Assembly (NCBI GenBank): GCA_016713535.1
Contig: JADJOY010000027.1
Location: forward strand, 149,286 to 213,285
Source of the DNA: JADJOY01 sp016713535 [NCBI: Deltaproteobacteria bacterium]
Lineage (GTDB): Bacteria > JADJOY01
Direction of reading: 5' to 3'
DNA: 64,000 bases
Positions within the stretch are counted from its first letter, which is position 1. Every line of letters starts with the position of its first letter. The notes under the pieces were generated by a model. That model was given only the letters and a program-made list of their open reading frames with translations. It was not told the origin of the DNA and ran no database searches. Below are positions 1-8,533 of this stretch, piece by piece. The position numbers and the translations under genes were made by a program.

Positions 1-18
1 GCTGTATAGGGGCGAGCG

Positions 19-546
19 TCAGCTCGCGGCCGCGACCTGCGGCGGCGACGGGGGGGGGGGGAGCGCCGCCCTCCAGCCGCGGCGTGCGGGTTCGGGAGGG
101 CTGACGCCCTCCCCTACACCACCCTCCACGTGGTGCATGGGCGTGTCACCCGGGCTCCCCCCCCCCCGCCCCCCGGCCCCCCCCCCCCCGGCCCCCCGGC
201 CCCCCCCCCCCGGGGGCCCGGGCGCGGCCGCGAGCGCGGGGGGGCCCCGCGCGCTGGAAATCCCAGCCCGGGTGACGTCGGCGATCTCGATGCGGAAGTA
301 CTGGTACCACTTCTCGCGGCCGAGCTTCTGGGCGAGGCGGTGGCGCTCGTCGGTGGCCCAGAGCCGCATGGTGGCGGCGTCCTGCCAGTGGATGACGGAG
401 AGCCGCTCGCCGTCCTCGCTCTTGAAGCTCTTGAAGTCCTTGAAGCCCGGCGTGCCGCGGGCGCGCTCGATCATCTCGGCGGCCATGCTGGAGTAGTCTT
501 CGCCGGCCTCTGAGGTGAGCCGCGACCAGAAGAGCACCACGATCAT
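19..546 (-). CDS. ABM-domain (antibiotic biosynthesis monooxygenase-like) protein with doubtful C-terminus
   Basis: Starting at the ATG at 544-546, which follows GGAGGATCTCTCG, the first ~95 residues form a small ABM/dimeric alpha-beta barrel-type domain. It begins MIVVLFWSRL, contains a helix with SMAAEMIERARGTPGF, and ends with a strand around SVIHWQDAATMRLWA and a WYQYFRIEIADV segment. Such proteins are small cytoplasmic oxygenases or quinol/heme-handling enzymes; the substrate cannot be told here. After residue ~100 the frame enters long G and C runs (about 165-240) and encodes only Gly/Pro/Ala/Arg, which is not protein-like. The true stop is probably near 240-270 and is lost to sequence error or repeat DNA. 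The gene is divergent from the hydrolase at 631. Confidence 0.6.
   Translation of the reverse strand: MIVVLFWSRLTSEAGEDYSSMAAEMIERARGTPGFKDFKSFKSEDGERLSVIHWQDAATMRLWATDERHRLAQKLGREKWYQYFRIEIADVTRAGISSARGPPALAAAPGPPGGGGRGAGGGGAGGRGGGSPGDTPMHHVEGGVGEGVSPPEPARRGWRAALPPPPSPPQVAAAS
160..240. repeat. C/G homopolymer-rich low-complexity stretch
   Basis: Repeated runs of C (up to a dozen) separated by single G or GG, with a further G run at 51-61. It lies in the doubtful 3' part of the ABM gene. Homopolymer length here is unlikely to be reliable, and it creates spurious proline/glycine-rich frames on both strands. Confidence 0.8.
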
Positions 547-630
547 CGAGAGATCCTCCTGCTCGCCGGTTGTCTTGCACGGGCCGGCGAGCGAGAGCCC
601 GACGATAGCGAGACCGAGCGAGATCCGCGA

Positions 631-1230
631 ATGGCCAAGACCCGAGCGCTGATCGTGTTCGCCCACGGCGCCGGCGCGCCGTCGTCGTCCGCGTGGATGT
701 TGTCGTGGCGCGCGCGGCTCGCGGCGCTCGGCGACGTCGTGACGTTCGATTACCCGTACATGGCCGCCGGGCGGAAAGCACCTGACCGGCTACCCGTGCT
801 GATCGAGTGCCACCGCGCCGTGCTCGCCGACGCGCGCGCCCGCTTTCCGCGCAACCGCCCGGTGGTGCTCGCGGGGAAGTCGATGGGCTCGCGGGTCGGC
901 GCCTACGTGAGCCTCGACGAGAAAGTCGACGGCCTGGTGTGCCTGGGCTTTCCCCTCGGCCGCACGCCCGACGCCAAGCGCGACGAGCTCTTGCGCTCGC
1001 TGGCCACCCCGGTGCTCTTCGTTCAGGGCAGCCGCGACACGCTCTGCCCCCTCGAGCGCCTCCAGGCGGTGCGGCGCGAGATGCGGGCGCGGAACGAGCT
1101 GCACGTGGTCGCCGAAGGCGATCACTCGCTGATCGTGGGGAAGCGGATCCTCGCGGCGAGCGCGCGGACGCAGGAAGACGTGGACGCCACGGCCTTCGCC
1201 GCGATCCGGGAGTTCGTGGCGTCGCTCTAG
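631..1230 (+). CDS. alpha/beta hydrolase, KANL3/Tex30-like family
   Basis: 199 residues with a compact alpha/beta hydrolase fold. The strand ALIVFAHGAGAP supplies the oxyanion-hole HG motif. The nucleophile elbow is GKSMGSR (Ser of G-x-S-x-G, about residue 86). The acid is the Asp of VQGSRDTLC, and the catalytic His is in EGDHSL. The length and the FAHGAGAP start match the small 'predicted hydrolase of the alpha/beta superfamily' group (COG3571/KANL3-Tex30), mostly of unknown substrate. It has no signal peptide, so it should be cytoplasmic. It is transcribed away from the ABM-domain gene with 84 bp between starts. The family call is firm; the biochemical role is unknown. Confidence 0.8.
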   Translation: MAKTRALIVFAHGAGAPSSSAWMLSWRARLAALGDVVTFDYPYMAAGRKAPDRLPVLIECHRAVLADARARFPRNRPVVLAGKSMGSRVGAYVSLDEKVDGLVCLGFPLGRTPDAKRDELLRSLATPVLFVQGSRDTLCPLERLQAVRREMRARNELHVVAEGDHSLIVGKRILAASARTQEDVDATAFAAIREFVASL

Positions 1231-1263
1231 GCGGCGAGCGGGTGCGGCTCGACGCTGGGATCC

Positions 1264-1324
1264 GTAGCGCGGGGGCTTGTCCCCCGCCCAACGCCGGAGC
1301 GGGGGACGAGCCCCCGCGCTACGG
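1264..1324. repeat. dispersed palindromic repeat (GTAGCGCGGGGGC family)
   Basis: Imperfect inverted repeat: GTAGCGCGGGGGCTTGTCCC on the left mirrors GGGACGAGCCCCCGCGCTAC on the right. It lies between the hydrolase and lspA. The TAG stop of lspA (1319-1321 on the minus strand) is part of the element. Related copies are at 1884, 16268, 24527, 42041 and 43849. Confidence 0.75.
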
Positions 1325-1825
1325 GGCCGAGCCGGAGGCCCGAGTCGGCGCGGGCTTGCGCTCGTCGAGGGCGCCGCTCCAGATCAAGAGCACCACCCCA
1401 ACGACGATCCCGATGTCGGCGACGTTGAAGGTCCAGTAGCGGTAGCGGCCGACGCCGACGTCGATGAAGTCGACGACGCCCCGCGCCGACATGGCGCGAT
1501 CGACCAGGTTGCCGATCGCGCCGCCCAGGATCATCCCGAGGGCCGCGGCCGCTCGTCCGTCTCGCCCGGCGAGCCTCGCGTATTGCCACCCGATCACGCC
1601 GATCGCGATCACTCCGAACGCGACCAGCGCGAAGCGGTGCACCGGCACCCCCGCCGCCGCCCGGGTGTTGAACGCGAGCGTGAGCCGCAGCACGTCACCG
1701 ATCACGCGCACCGGCGGCCCACCGGCCGGGAGCAGCTCGACGGCGAGGTGGTTGGGGGGGCGATCCGTGCCGAGGAGGAGCAGCGTGGCGAGCGGGAACG
1801 GGCGTGCGTGGCGGCTCACGCGCAC
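1319..1825 (-). CDS. lspA: lipoprotein signal peptidase (signal peptidase II)
   Basis: Aspartyl protease of the inner membrane that removes signal peptides from diacylglyceryl-modified prolipoproteins. The 168-residue length is typical. The two catalytic aspartates are seen in [10 protein letters not shown] (about residue 109) and [11 protein letters not shown] (about residue 135), within hydrophobic helices such as [16 protein letters not shown] and [12 protein letters not shown]. The first conserved block is divergent: the region [14 protein letters not shown] retains an Asp but lacks the usual TK pair. The start is uncertain: GTG at 1825 and GTG at 1819 both sit behind GGGGAGG. The stop codon is supplied by a palindromic repeat. 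Lipoproteins that would be its substrates occur at 21676 and 37367. Confidence 0.88.
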   Translation of the reverse strand: MRVSRHARPFPLATLLLLGTDRPPNHLAVELLPAGGPPVRVIGDVLRLTLAFNTRAAAGVPVHRFALVAFGVIAIGVIGWQYARLAGRDGRAAAALGMILGGAIGNLVDRAMSARGVVDFIDVGVGRYRYWTFNVADIGIVVGVVLLIWSGALDERKPAPTRASGSAP

Positions 1826-1883
1826 CCTCCCCGAGCCGGCACGCGGACCCGGAGCTCACGAAGCAACCGAACGCGACCGAGGC

Positions 1884-1984
1884 GCTCGCGGGGGGACGGA
1901 GCCCCCCGCGCTACGAGAACGACCGTAGCGACGGTCACGGCCACGGTGCGCGCCGTAGCGACGGGGGTTCCATCCCCCGTCGCG
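1884..1984. repeat. dispersed palindromic repeat, two-hairpin copy
   Basis: Contains CGGGGGGACGGAGCCCCCCG followed by GCTACGA, then CGTAGCGACGGGGG-TTCCAT-CCCCCGTCGC. This is the fullest form of the dispersed family: one GC-rich hairpin ending in GCTACG, and a second starting CGTAGCGACGGGGG. It lies between two minus-strand genes. Confidence 0.75.
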
Positions 1985-2033
1985 GGCTTCACGCGAACGC
2001 CATGGACGACGCAGGTCGAAAGCGCCACAGGAT

Positions 2034-2246
2034 TCAATGGTCGGTGTTGGTGGTCTTCTTGGCGTCGTCGACGATGTCGCCGATCGCGTCGGTCGCCTTG
2101 CCGAACTCGCTGCGCTCCCAGATGAAGCACATCGGCCCAGCCGGCACCTTGCACGTGTAACCCACCTTGTCCGACTGCGCCTTGCCGAGCAGCCCCCACG
2201 CGATCACGAACGCCGCGACACCCAGCAGAATCCCTACGTTCTTCAT
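2034..2246 (-). CDS. small single-pass membrane or exported protein
   Basis: 70 residues from the ATG at 2244-2246, with GGGGGGAGC just upstream. MKNVGILLGVAAFVIAWGLLG is a hydrophobic N-terminal segment (signal anchor or signal peptide). A short polar domain follows, with two Cys (YTCKVPAGPMCFIWE) that could pair as a disulfide outside the membrane, and then an acidic C-terminus. The longer reading frame upstream of this Met is Arg/Ala-rich and not protein-like, so this internal start was chosen. The family is not recognised. It is divergent from tldD. Confidence 0.6.
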   Translation of the reverse strand: MKNVGILLGVAAFVIAWGLLGKAQSDKVGYTCKVPAGPMCFIWERSEFGKATDAIGDIVDDAKKTTNTDH

Positions 2247-2437
2247 GCTCCCCCCTCCGCTCGCGCGACGGCGCCGAGCCGCGCCAAGCATGGCATTCCC
2301 ACGCGAGGCGCTGCTACCGGGCGGGCACGCCCGAAGCGTGCGGGTGGGGCGCGCCCGAGCGCCCCGCCCCACCCCGGCGCGGTTAAGCTGCGCGGGTCCT
2401 GCACCGCGATCGTCGCCGATCGCCGAGGTCTTCCCTC

Positions 2438-4327
2438 ATGACGCATCCGATCGCGACCCCGTCGCTCGACGCGCTGCGCGCGCCGTTCGCCGCGGGCCAA
2501 CCGTACGAACTCGATCCCGAGCGCTGCCGCAAGCTGCTCGCGATCGCGCTGCGCCGCGGCGGTGACTCGGCCGACCTTTTCGCCGAGCTCGCCACCAGCG
2601 GCTCGATGGGGCTCGAGGAAGGGATCGTGAAGTCCGCCTCCCGCGGCGTGTCGCTGGGCGTGGGCTTCCGCGTGCGGCGCGGCGACGCCGCCGGCTACGC
2701 CTACACCGAGGACCTCGCCTGGGAGGCGCTGGTGCGCGCCGCCGAGACCGCCGCCGAGATCGCGAGCGGCGGCCCCGTCGATCCGGTCGCCGTGAGCGAG
2801 CGCAGCTTGCCCAGCCGCTACGCGGTGCCCACCCCGTCGATCGTGACGCCGGGCCTCGCCAAGCGCGAGCTGCTCTCTCGCGCCGATCGCGCCGCGCGCG
2901 CCGCCGACCCGCGCGTCGATCGCGTCGAGGCGTCGCTCGTCGAGAGCTACCGCGAGCTCCTGATCGCCAACTCGGACGGCTGGTTCGCCCGCGACGTGCA
3001 GCCGATGCTGCGCTTCGGCGTGCGCGCGCTCGCCACCCACAACGGCCGCCGCGAGAGCGGCAGCTCGGGCGGCGGCGGGCGCGTCGGCCTCGAATACTTC
3101 GCGCGCCCGGGGAAGAGCCCCGAGGACCACGCTCGAGAGGCGGTACGGATGGCGGTGGCGATGCTCGACGCCCGCGAGGCCCCGGCCGGCGAGATGGAGG
3201 TGGTGCTCGCGCCAGGCGACTCGGCGGTGCTGGTCCACGAGGCGGTCGGCCACGGGCTCGAGGGCGACTTCAACCGCAAAGGCACCAGCAACTACACGGG
3301 CCGCGTGGGCCAGTCCGTCGCCTCGAACCTGTGCACGGTGGTCGACAACGCCGACGTCGAGGGCAGCCGCGGCGCCATCAACGTCGACGACGAAGGAAAC
3401 CTCACCCGCCCCAACACGCTCATCGAGAACGGCGTCCTCGCCGGCTACATGCACGACTCGCTGAGCGCCAAGCACTTCGGAGTGAAGCCCACCGGCAACG
3501 GACGTCGCGAGAGCTTCCGCTGCGCCCCGATGCCGCGCATGACGAACACCGTGCTCCTCGCCGGCCAGGACGATCCCGACGAGATCGTCCGCAGCGTGAA
3601 ACGCGGCGTCTACGCGCGGCGCTTCGGTGGTGGGCAGGTGGACATCGCCTCGGGCGACTTCGTGTTCGCGCTCGCCGAGGCCTACCTGATCGAGGACGGC
3701 GTCCTCACCGCGCCGCTCAAGGGCGTGAATCTGATCGGCAACGGACCCGAGGCGCTCGGCAAGGTGACGATGCTCGGCAACGACCTCACGCTCTCCGACG
3801 GCATCTGGACGTGCGGCAAGGACGGCCAGAGCGTGCCCGTCAACCAGGGCTCCCCGACCATCCGGGTCGGCCCCATGACCGGGGGCGGGGCACAGCTCGC
3901 GGGCGCCGCAGGGAGGGCCGCATGCCCGCCACGATCGCTCCAGTCGCCGAGCTCGCTGCGCTCGCCGAGGGCGTCCTCGCGAAGCTCCTCGAGCGCGGCG
4001 CCAGCGAGGCCAAGGTGGTGGCGCGCGCCGGGCAGGACCTCTCGGTGCGGGTGCACAAGGGAGAGGTCGAGCTGGTGGAGGAGGCGGGGACGCGCTCGCT
4101 CTCGGTGCGCGCCGCCAAGGGCAAGCAGGTCGCCAGCGCGAGCACCTCCGACGTCACGCGCGGCGGCATCGAGCGCATCGTCGGCGACGTGCTCGAGCTC
4201 TGCGACCTCGCCCAGGAAGATCCGTACGCGGGCCTGCCCGATCCATCCGAGCTTGCCACGGGGCCGCATCCCGAGCTCGCGCTCTACGATCCCGCGTGCG
4301 GCGAGGTGCGCGCCGCCGAGGCGGTGA
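2438..4327 (+). CDS. tldD: TldD family metalloprotease, 3' end abnormal
   Basis: Subunit of the TldD/TldE(PmbA) heterodimeric zinc protease that trims modified or unfolded peptides, for example microcin B17 and CcdA. The zinc motif HEAVGHGLEGD is at residues 267-277. The fold-typical blocks NVDDEGNLTRPNTLIENGVL and FALAEAYLIEDGVL are present. Family members end at VGxMTxGGT after ~480 residues, and that point is reached here at 3893 (VGPMTGGG). The frame then fails to stop and runs ~140 codons into the pmbA gene as an Arg/Ser-rich tail. No stop occurs just downstream of 3893 in the other two frames either. The tail is very probably an artefact of sequence error or a lost stop; the real gene should end near 3895-3925. 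Confidence 0.85.
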   Translation: MTHPIATPSLDALRAPFAAGQPYELDPERCRKLLAIALRRGGDSADLFAELATSGSMGLEEGIVKSASRGVSLGVGFRVRRGDAAGYAYTEDLAWEALVRAAETAAEIASGGPVDPVAVSERSLPSRYAVPTPSIVTPGLAKRELLSRADRAARAADPRVDRVEASLVESYRELLIANSDGWFARDVQPMLRFGVRALATHNGRRESGSSGGGGRVGLEYFARPGKSPEDHAREAVRMAVAMLDAREAPAGEMEVVLAPGDSAVLVHEAVGHGLEGDFNRKGTSNYTGRVGQSVASNLCTVVDNADVEGSRGAINVDDEGNLTRPNTLIENGVLAGYMHDSLSAKHFGVKPTGNGRRESFRCAPMPRMTNTVLLAGQDDPDEIVRSVKRGVYARRFGGGQVDIASGDFVFALAEAYLIEDGVLTAPLKGVNLIGNGPEALGKVTMLGNDLTLSDGIWTCGKDGQSVPVNQGSPTIRVGPMTGGGAQLAGAAGRAACPPRSLQSPSSLRSPRASSRSSSSAAPARPRWWRAPGRTSRCGCTRERSSWWRRRGRARSRCAPPRASRSPARAPPTSRAAASSASSATCSSSATSPRKIRTRACPIHPSLPRGRIPSSRSTIPRAARCAPPRR

Positions 4328-5280
4328 CGCGCGCGCAGCGTGCCGATCGCGCCGCGTACGACTTCGATCCGCGCATCACCAACAGCGAGGGTGCCAACTT
4401 CGGCCGCACCTCGGGTGCGTTCGCGCTCGCCACGTCGGGCGGCTTCCGCGGCGGCTATCGCGGCTCGTACGCGTCGCTCAGCGTGCATCCGGTGGCCGCC
4501 GACGAGGGCGGCAAGAACCGCACGTCGTATTACTGGAGCGCGCGGCGGGTGCTCGCGAACCTCGAGAGCGAGGAAGCGGTGGGCCGCGAGGCGGCGCGGC
4601 GCACGCTGCGGCTGCTGGGCGCGCGCAAGGTGCCGACCCAGACCGCGCCGGTGATCTTCGACGCCGACGCGGCACGCTCGATGATCGGCACCCTCGCCGG
4701 CTGCGTCAGCGGCGACGCCATCTACCGGCGCTCGAGCTACCTGGTCAACCGCCTCGGCACCTCGGTGGCGAGCGACCTGGTCACGATCGTCGACGACCCG
4801 CTGATCGCGTCAGGCCCGGGCTCGCGCCCGTTCGACAGCGACGGCCTGCCCTCGCGGAAGAACGTGCTCGTCGAGTGCGGCCAGCTCGCGACCTACCTCC
4901 TCGACGTCTACAGCGCGCGCAAGCTCGGCTTGAAGAGCACCGGCAGCGCCTCCGGCGGCGGCGCCGGTACCAGCAACCTCTACCTGCTGCCCGGCGAGAA
5001 GACCCGCGAGCAGCTCATCGCCGAGACGCCGCGCGGGCTCTACGTCACCTCGATGATGGGCTTCGGCTTCAACGCCGTGACCGGGGACTTCTCGCGCGGT
5101 GCGCTCGGCTTCTGGATCGAGAACGGCGAGCTGACGTTTCCGGTCAGCGAGATCACCATCTCGCTCAACTTCAACGACCTCTTCGCGCGCATCGACGGCG
5201 TCGCCAACGACCTCGAGCTCAAGAGCTCGGTCGCCTCCCCCACCTTCCGCGTCGCCGAGATGACCATCGCCGGTACCTGA
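3922..5280 (+). CDS. pmbA: TldE/PmbA family metalloprotease partner
   Basis: 452 residues from the ATG at 3922, which follows AGGGAGGG. It is the second, non-zinc-binding partner of the TldD protease: no HExxxH is seen. Family blocks include SVRVHKGEVELVEEAGTRSLSVR near the N-terminus, YASLSVHPVAADEGG in the middle, and GFGFNAVTGDFSRGALGFWIENGEL near the C-terminus, ending VAEMTIAGT. That terminus is what tldD should have resembled (VGxMTxGGT). It starts ~30 bp after the recognisable end of tldD, so the two form an operon and probably a heterodimer. The frame is intact throughout. Confidence 0.9.
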   Translation: MPATIAPVAELAALAEGVLAKLLERGASEAKVVARAGQDLSVRVHKGEVELVEEAGTRSLSVRAAKGKQVASASTSDVTRGGIERIVGDVLELCDLAQEDPYAGLPDPSELATGPHPELALYDPACGEVRAAEAVTRAQRADRAAYDFDPRITNSEGANFGRTSGAFALATSGGFRGGYRGSYASLSVHPVAADEGGKNRTSYYWSARRVLANLESEEAVGREAARRTLRLLGARKVPTQTAPVIFDADAARSMIGTLAGCVSGDAIYRRSSYLVNRLGTSVASDLVTIVDDPLIASGPGSRPFDSDGLPSRKNVLVECGQLATYLLDVYSARKLGLKSTGSASGGGAGTSNLYLLPGEKTREQLIAETPRGLYVTSMMGFGFNAVTGDFSRGALGFWIENGELTFPVSEITISLNFNDLFARIDGVANDLELKSSVASPTFRVAEMTIAGT

Positions 5281-6411
5281 TCAGCGCGGCGGCCTCGAGG
5301 TCGGTGTGTATCGCCGGGCAGGCGGCGCGCGCCCCTCCCAGGGGCTACCTGCGCACGATCCGTAGGGGCGGGGCCTGTCCCCGCCCGCAAAGCTGCCGGC
5401 CCGCCGGAGACGGGCGCCAGGACGCCCCGGCCTCGCATCCGGATCGGCGCCTCCTTCGGAGGAACGGCCTCCCGGCCGTCCGCTGTCGGGCGATGATGCC
5501 CGCGGCACCCGAGCAGATCGGCGCGGAGACGCCGCAGCCCCTCGCGCCCCCCTTCTCCGATCGATCGCCGACCCGCTGGAGCGCGCCCGCTTCGTCGGGC
5601 GCCAGGACGCCCCGGGCCCGCATCCGGATCGGCACCGCCTTCGGAGGGACGGCCTCCCGGCCGTCCAGTTCGGGCGATGATGCCCACAGCACCCGAGCAA
5701 ATTGGCGCGGAGACGCCGCGGCCCCTCGCGGCACCCCGTTCTCCGACCGAGCGCCGATCCGCTGGAGCGCGCCCGCTCCGTCGGGCGCCCCGGACGCCTC
5801 AGGCTCGCATCCGGATCGGCACCGCCTTCGGAGGGACGGCCTCCCGGCCGTCCAGTTCGGGCGATGATGCCCACAGCACCCGAGCAAATTGGCGCGGAGA
5901 CCGCGGCCCTCGCGCCCCTTCCGATCCGCCAACCCACTGGAGCGCGCCGCTTCGTCGGGCGCCAGGCCCCCGGCCTCAACGGCCCCGGCCGTCCAGTTCG
6001 GATGAGCCCACAGCACCAGCATTGGCGCGGACCGGCCTCGCGGCACCCGCTCTCCGACCAGCGCGATCCCTGGAGCGCGCCCGGGCCCCGGACGCCTCAG
6101 GCTCGCATCCGGCCGCGCGGTCCCTCGCGGCACCCGTCAGTCCGATCGATCGTCGACCGGCTGGCGGCGAGACCAGCCCGACCGGGCCGTACCAATTTTC
6201 CCCAAACCCGCCGTTTCGAACTGCCTCGCCCCCGCCCAGCTAGCGCCGCTAGCGCACCGGTGCAGCACCGTGCGATCCTCGAGCCCACTCGCGGACTTTC
6301 TGGTTCCGCCCTCGACCGAACCTCGAACCCGATACACAGGCGAGCCCGCCTCAGATAGCGAAACCCGCCTAGACCGGACCATCGGGACCTGCATAGTTCA
6401 CGCGAATAGAA
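5281..6411. repeat. intergenic region dominated by ~186 bp tandem repeat
   Basis: No gene is supported. From about 5399 to 6135 a unit of about 186 bp recurs. The marker CGCATCCGGATCGGC starts at 5434, 5619 and 5806, and a decayed copy of the segment is at 6104. Each unit also contains CGGCCTCCCGGCCGTCC, GGGCGATGATGCCC and GCAAATTGGCGCGGAGAC. The first three units are close; later ones are shortened and scrambled. All apparent ORFs here are repeat read-through in several frames on both strands. From about 6240 to 6411 the DNA becomes less GC-rich and leads to the first cassette boundary. Confidence 0.8.
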
Positions 6412-6418
6412 GTTAGAC
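6412..6418 (+). other. integron core site at left boundary of first gene cassette
   Basis: GTTAGAC fits the G^TTRRRY recombination core. The 8 bases GTTAGACC at 6412-6419 are the exact reverse complement of GGTCTAAC at 8148-8155, the R'' end of the attC that closes the same cassette, as expected for a real cassette. No attC hairpin is seen to its left, so this could be the end of an attI or of a decayed attC. No integrase gene is found within the window. Confidence 0.65.
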
Positions 6419-6455
6419 CGCCTGTGACCGTTAAAGTATTGGAGGCATCGAATCA

Positions 6456-8137
6456 ATGAGACAAGTTCATCGCGCAATAGTAGTGATGGTGTTCTTCCTT
6501 GCCGGAGCGGTGGGAGCGCCCCTCTCGATGGCGCAGGAGCAGCCCCAGGGCATCACTGTGTTCGTGGCGAAGAAGATCATCACGATGGATCCGGGCTGGC
6601 CAACGGCAACCGCAGTGGCCGTCCGCGACGGCAGGATTCTGTCTGTCGGCTCGCTCGAGGACCTGAAGCCGTGGCTCGAATCGGCTCCACATGAAATCGA
6701 CCGCAGGTTCGCGGACAAGATCCTGACGCCGGGCATGATCGAGCCGCACGGTCATCCGGTGCTCGGAGGCACCTCGCTGACGCGACCCCTCCTGAGCTAC
6801 CTCCCGCTGCCGAGCCCCTACGGAGCGCCGTTTCCGGGCATAAAGACCGCGACCGAAGCCGCGGCCAAGTTGAAGGAATACGTTGCGCAGGCGAAGTCGC
6901 CCGACGAGACCGTGCTCGCCTGGGGCTATGACGTCATCGCCATGGGCGGCAAGCACCTCGACAAGACGGTCCTCGACAAGGTCTCTAAATCACCAAGGAG
7001 CATCTCAAGACCAACGGCGTGATGGCCGACGCCGACGGCGAGCCCAACGGTCAGTTCCTCGGTACGACGGCCGCGCAGTTGGTCCTGGCGGAGCCGCTCA
7101 CGCAGCTGTTCGCGCCCGAGGTCGCGCTGAAGAACGTGAATTTCCTCATGGACCTGAGTCGCCAGAACGGAATCACCACGACCTCGGAACTGGCGTTCGG
7201 GGCCATCAACCTTCCGGTCGAGCAAAAGGTCTTCGAGGCGTATTTCAATGATCCAGCCAGCCCGATGCGGTGTGTCGTGGTGGCCGACGCAACCACCATT
7301 ACCGCCGAAAAGGGCGAAGGGGCGATCGCGTTCGTGCAGGGCCTGGCCAGGCGCAACACCGACAAGCTCATGTTCAACGGCGTCAAGTTCTTCTCTGACG
7401 ATTCCTTCCTGAGCCTCGGCATGGTCATGGAGAACCCCGGGTACACGGACGGCCGGAAGGGGATCTTCATCCTGCCGCCGGACAAGATGGTCGAAACCTG
7501 GATGCCGTGGTGGAAAGCGGGTTTCCAGATCCACGTGCACACCAACGGCAACGGCGGCAACGAGGCCACGTTGCGCGCCCTGGAGGGCCTGATGCGGGCG
7601 CAGCCGCGCTTCGGGCACCGCTTCACGTTCACGCACTACGGCATGTCTACGCCGGAGCAGACCACGCGTATTGCCGCGCTTGGCGGCATCACCAGTGTCA
7701 ATCCCTACTACCTGCACAGCCGGGCGGAGTTCAACGCCCCCTACGTGGGCGTCGACCGCGCGTACAGCGCCGCGCGGCTGAAGACGCTCGTCGATGCCGG
7801 CGTGCCGACTTCGCTGCATACGGATACGCCAGTCGCGCCACCGTTCCCGCTCGAAGAGATGTGGATCGCGGTCAACCGCTTCGGGCTTTCGGGCAAGGTG
7901 CTCGCACCCGAAGAACGGATCAGTGTCCACCAGGCGCTTCGCATGGTCACGATCGATGCAGCCTATACGCTCGGCGTCGAGGACAAGGTCGGCAGCATCG
8001 CTGCGGGCAAGTTCGCCGACTTCGCCGTGCTGGAGAATGACCCGTACGCGGTGCCCAAGGAGAACATCCGGGACATCAAGGTATGGGGGACCGTGGTGAG
8101 CGGCGTCGTTTTCCCTGCCTCTGAGATCAGACCCTGA
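6456..8137 (+). pseudogene. YtcJ-like amidohydrolase with internal deletion and frameshift
   Basis: Two frames make up one metal-dependent amidohydrolase (amidohydrolase-3/YtcJ type). The 5' part (6456-7000) has a signal peptide ending PLSMAQ, the N-terminal beta-domain, and the metal-binding PGMIEPHGHP. The 3' part (7000-8137, open from 7019) carries KFFSDDSF, QIHVHTNGNGGNEATL, FTFTHYGM, SLHTDTPV and the closing GSIAAGKFADFAVLENDPY. At about 6984-6990 the reading jumps from LDKVSK to ITKEHLKTNGV. The ~30-residue stretch that homologues carry between these (around the DRPV...N-ALA helix) is missing, and the frame changes, so a deletion of 3n+1 bases is inferred. It is the gene of integron cassette 1. 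Its codon use is less GC-biased than that of its neighbours outside the array. Confidence 0.8.
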
Positions 8138-8148
8138 GCGAGAGAACG

Positions 8149-8209
8149 GTCTAACAATCGGTTGCAGCGGACGGCGCTGGCGCGCCGCCGCTGAACCGAG
8201 ACGTTATGC
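8149..8209 (+). other. attC: integron attC site 1
   Basis: R'' GTCTAAC (8149-8155) and core GTTATGC (8203-8209) flank a 61 bp palindrome. The left arm CGGTT-G-CAGCGG-A-CGGCGC pairs with the right arm GCGCCGCCGCTGAACCG except for an unpaired G and an unpaired A. Such extrahelical bases direct strand choice by IntI recombinases. The site lies 11 bp after the amidohydrolase stop, as cassette attC sites do. Confidence 0.9.
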
Positions 8210-8237
8210 GATCCCCGGTTTTCGCCAGGTGGTCCCG

Positions 8238-8533
8238 ATGAGCATCGCGCGGGTGTTCCAACTGGGCTGTTGTACGCCTGGTGCCGCCACCAGGCAGTCG
8301 ATAGCTGGCTCGGGTTCCTCGCGTCCGTCGGACTACTTATCGTCTGGTTCTGGCATGAGCGCGGAACGGCCAGGGGGCCGTTCGGGCAACCCGTTCTCGC
8401 CGAACCAGTGACCAACGCGGCGATCCTGATCGTCCTCGTGGTTCTCAGCCTCGCCACGATCGCTACCGCCTTCCTTCAACCGTCCGTCTGGTTTCAGCGC
8501 CGCCGCACTCATCAGTCGCGAAAGGGATGCACC
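8238..8533 (+). CDS. cassette-borne small membrane protein (frame uncertain)
   Basis: Just after attC1 an ATG at 8238 begins MSIARVFQ. A second frame, open from a TTG at 8270, encodes two clear hydrophobic segments: SWLGFLASVGLLIVWFW, and NAAILIVLVVLSLATIATAF with a short basic end. The two frames would join with one base change near 8260. The frame then runs on without a stop into the next ORF (ATG 8534), so the 3' end is undefined. The family is not recognised. The position, in the 5' part of cassette 2, supports a real but damaged gene. Confidence 0.35.

Noticed and set aside
5281-6400. Several long ORFs on both strands (up to ~260 codons)
   Set aside because: They are repeat read-through, Arg/Pro/Ser/Ala-rich and repeated in several frames, with no recognisable fold.
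6097-6477. Possible integrase remnant upstream of the cassette array
   Set aside because: The minus-strand frame here has no tyrosine-recombinase motifs (no RHxRH or Y region), so no intI can be claimed.
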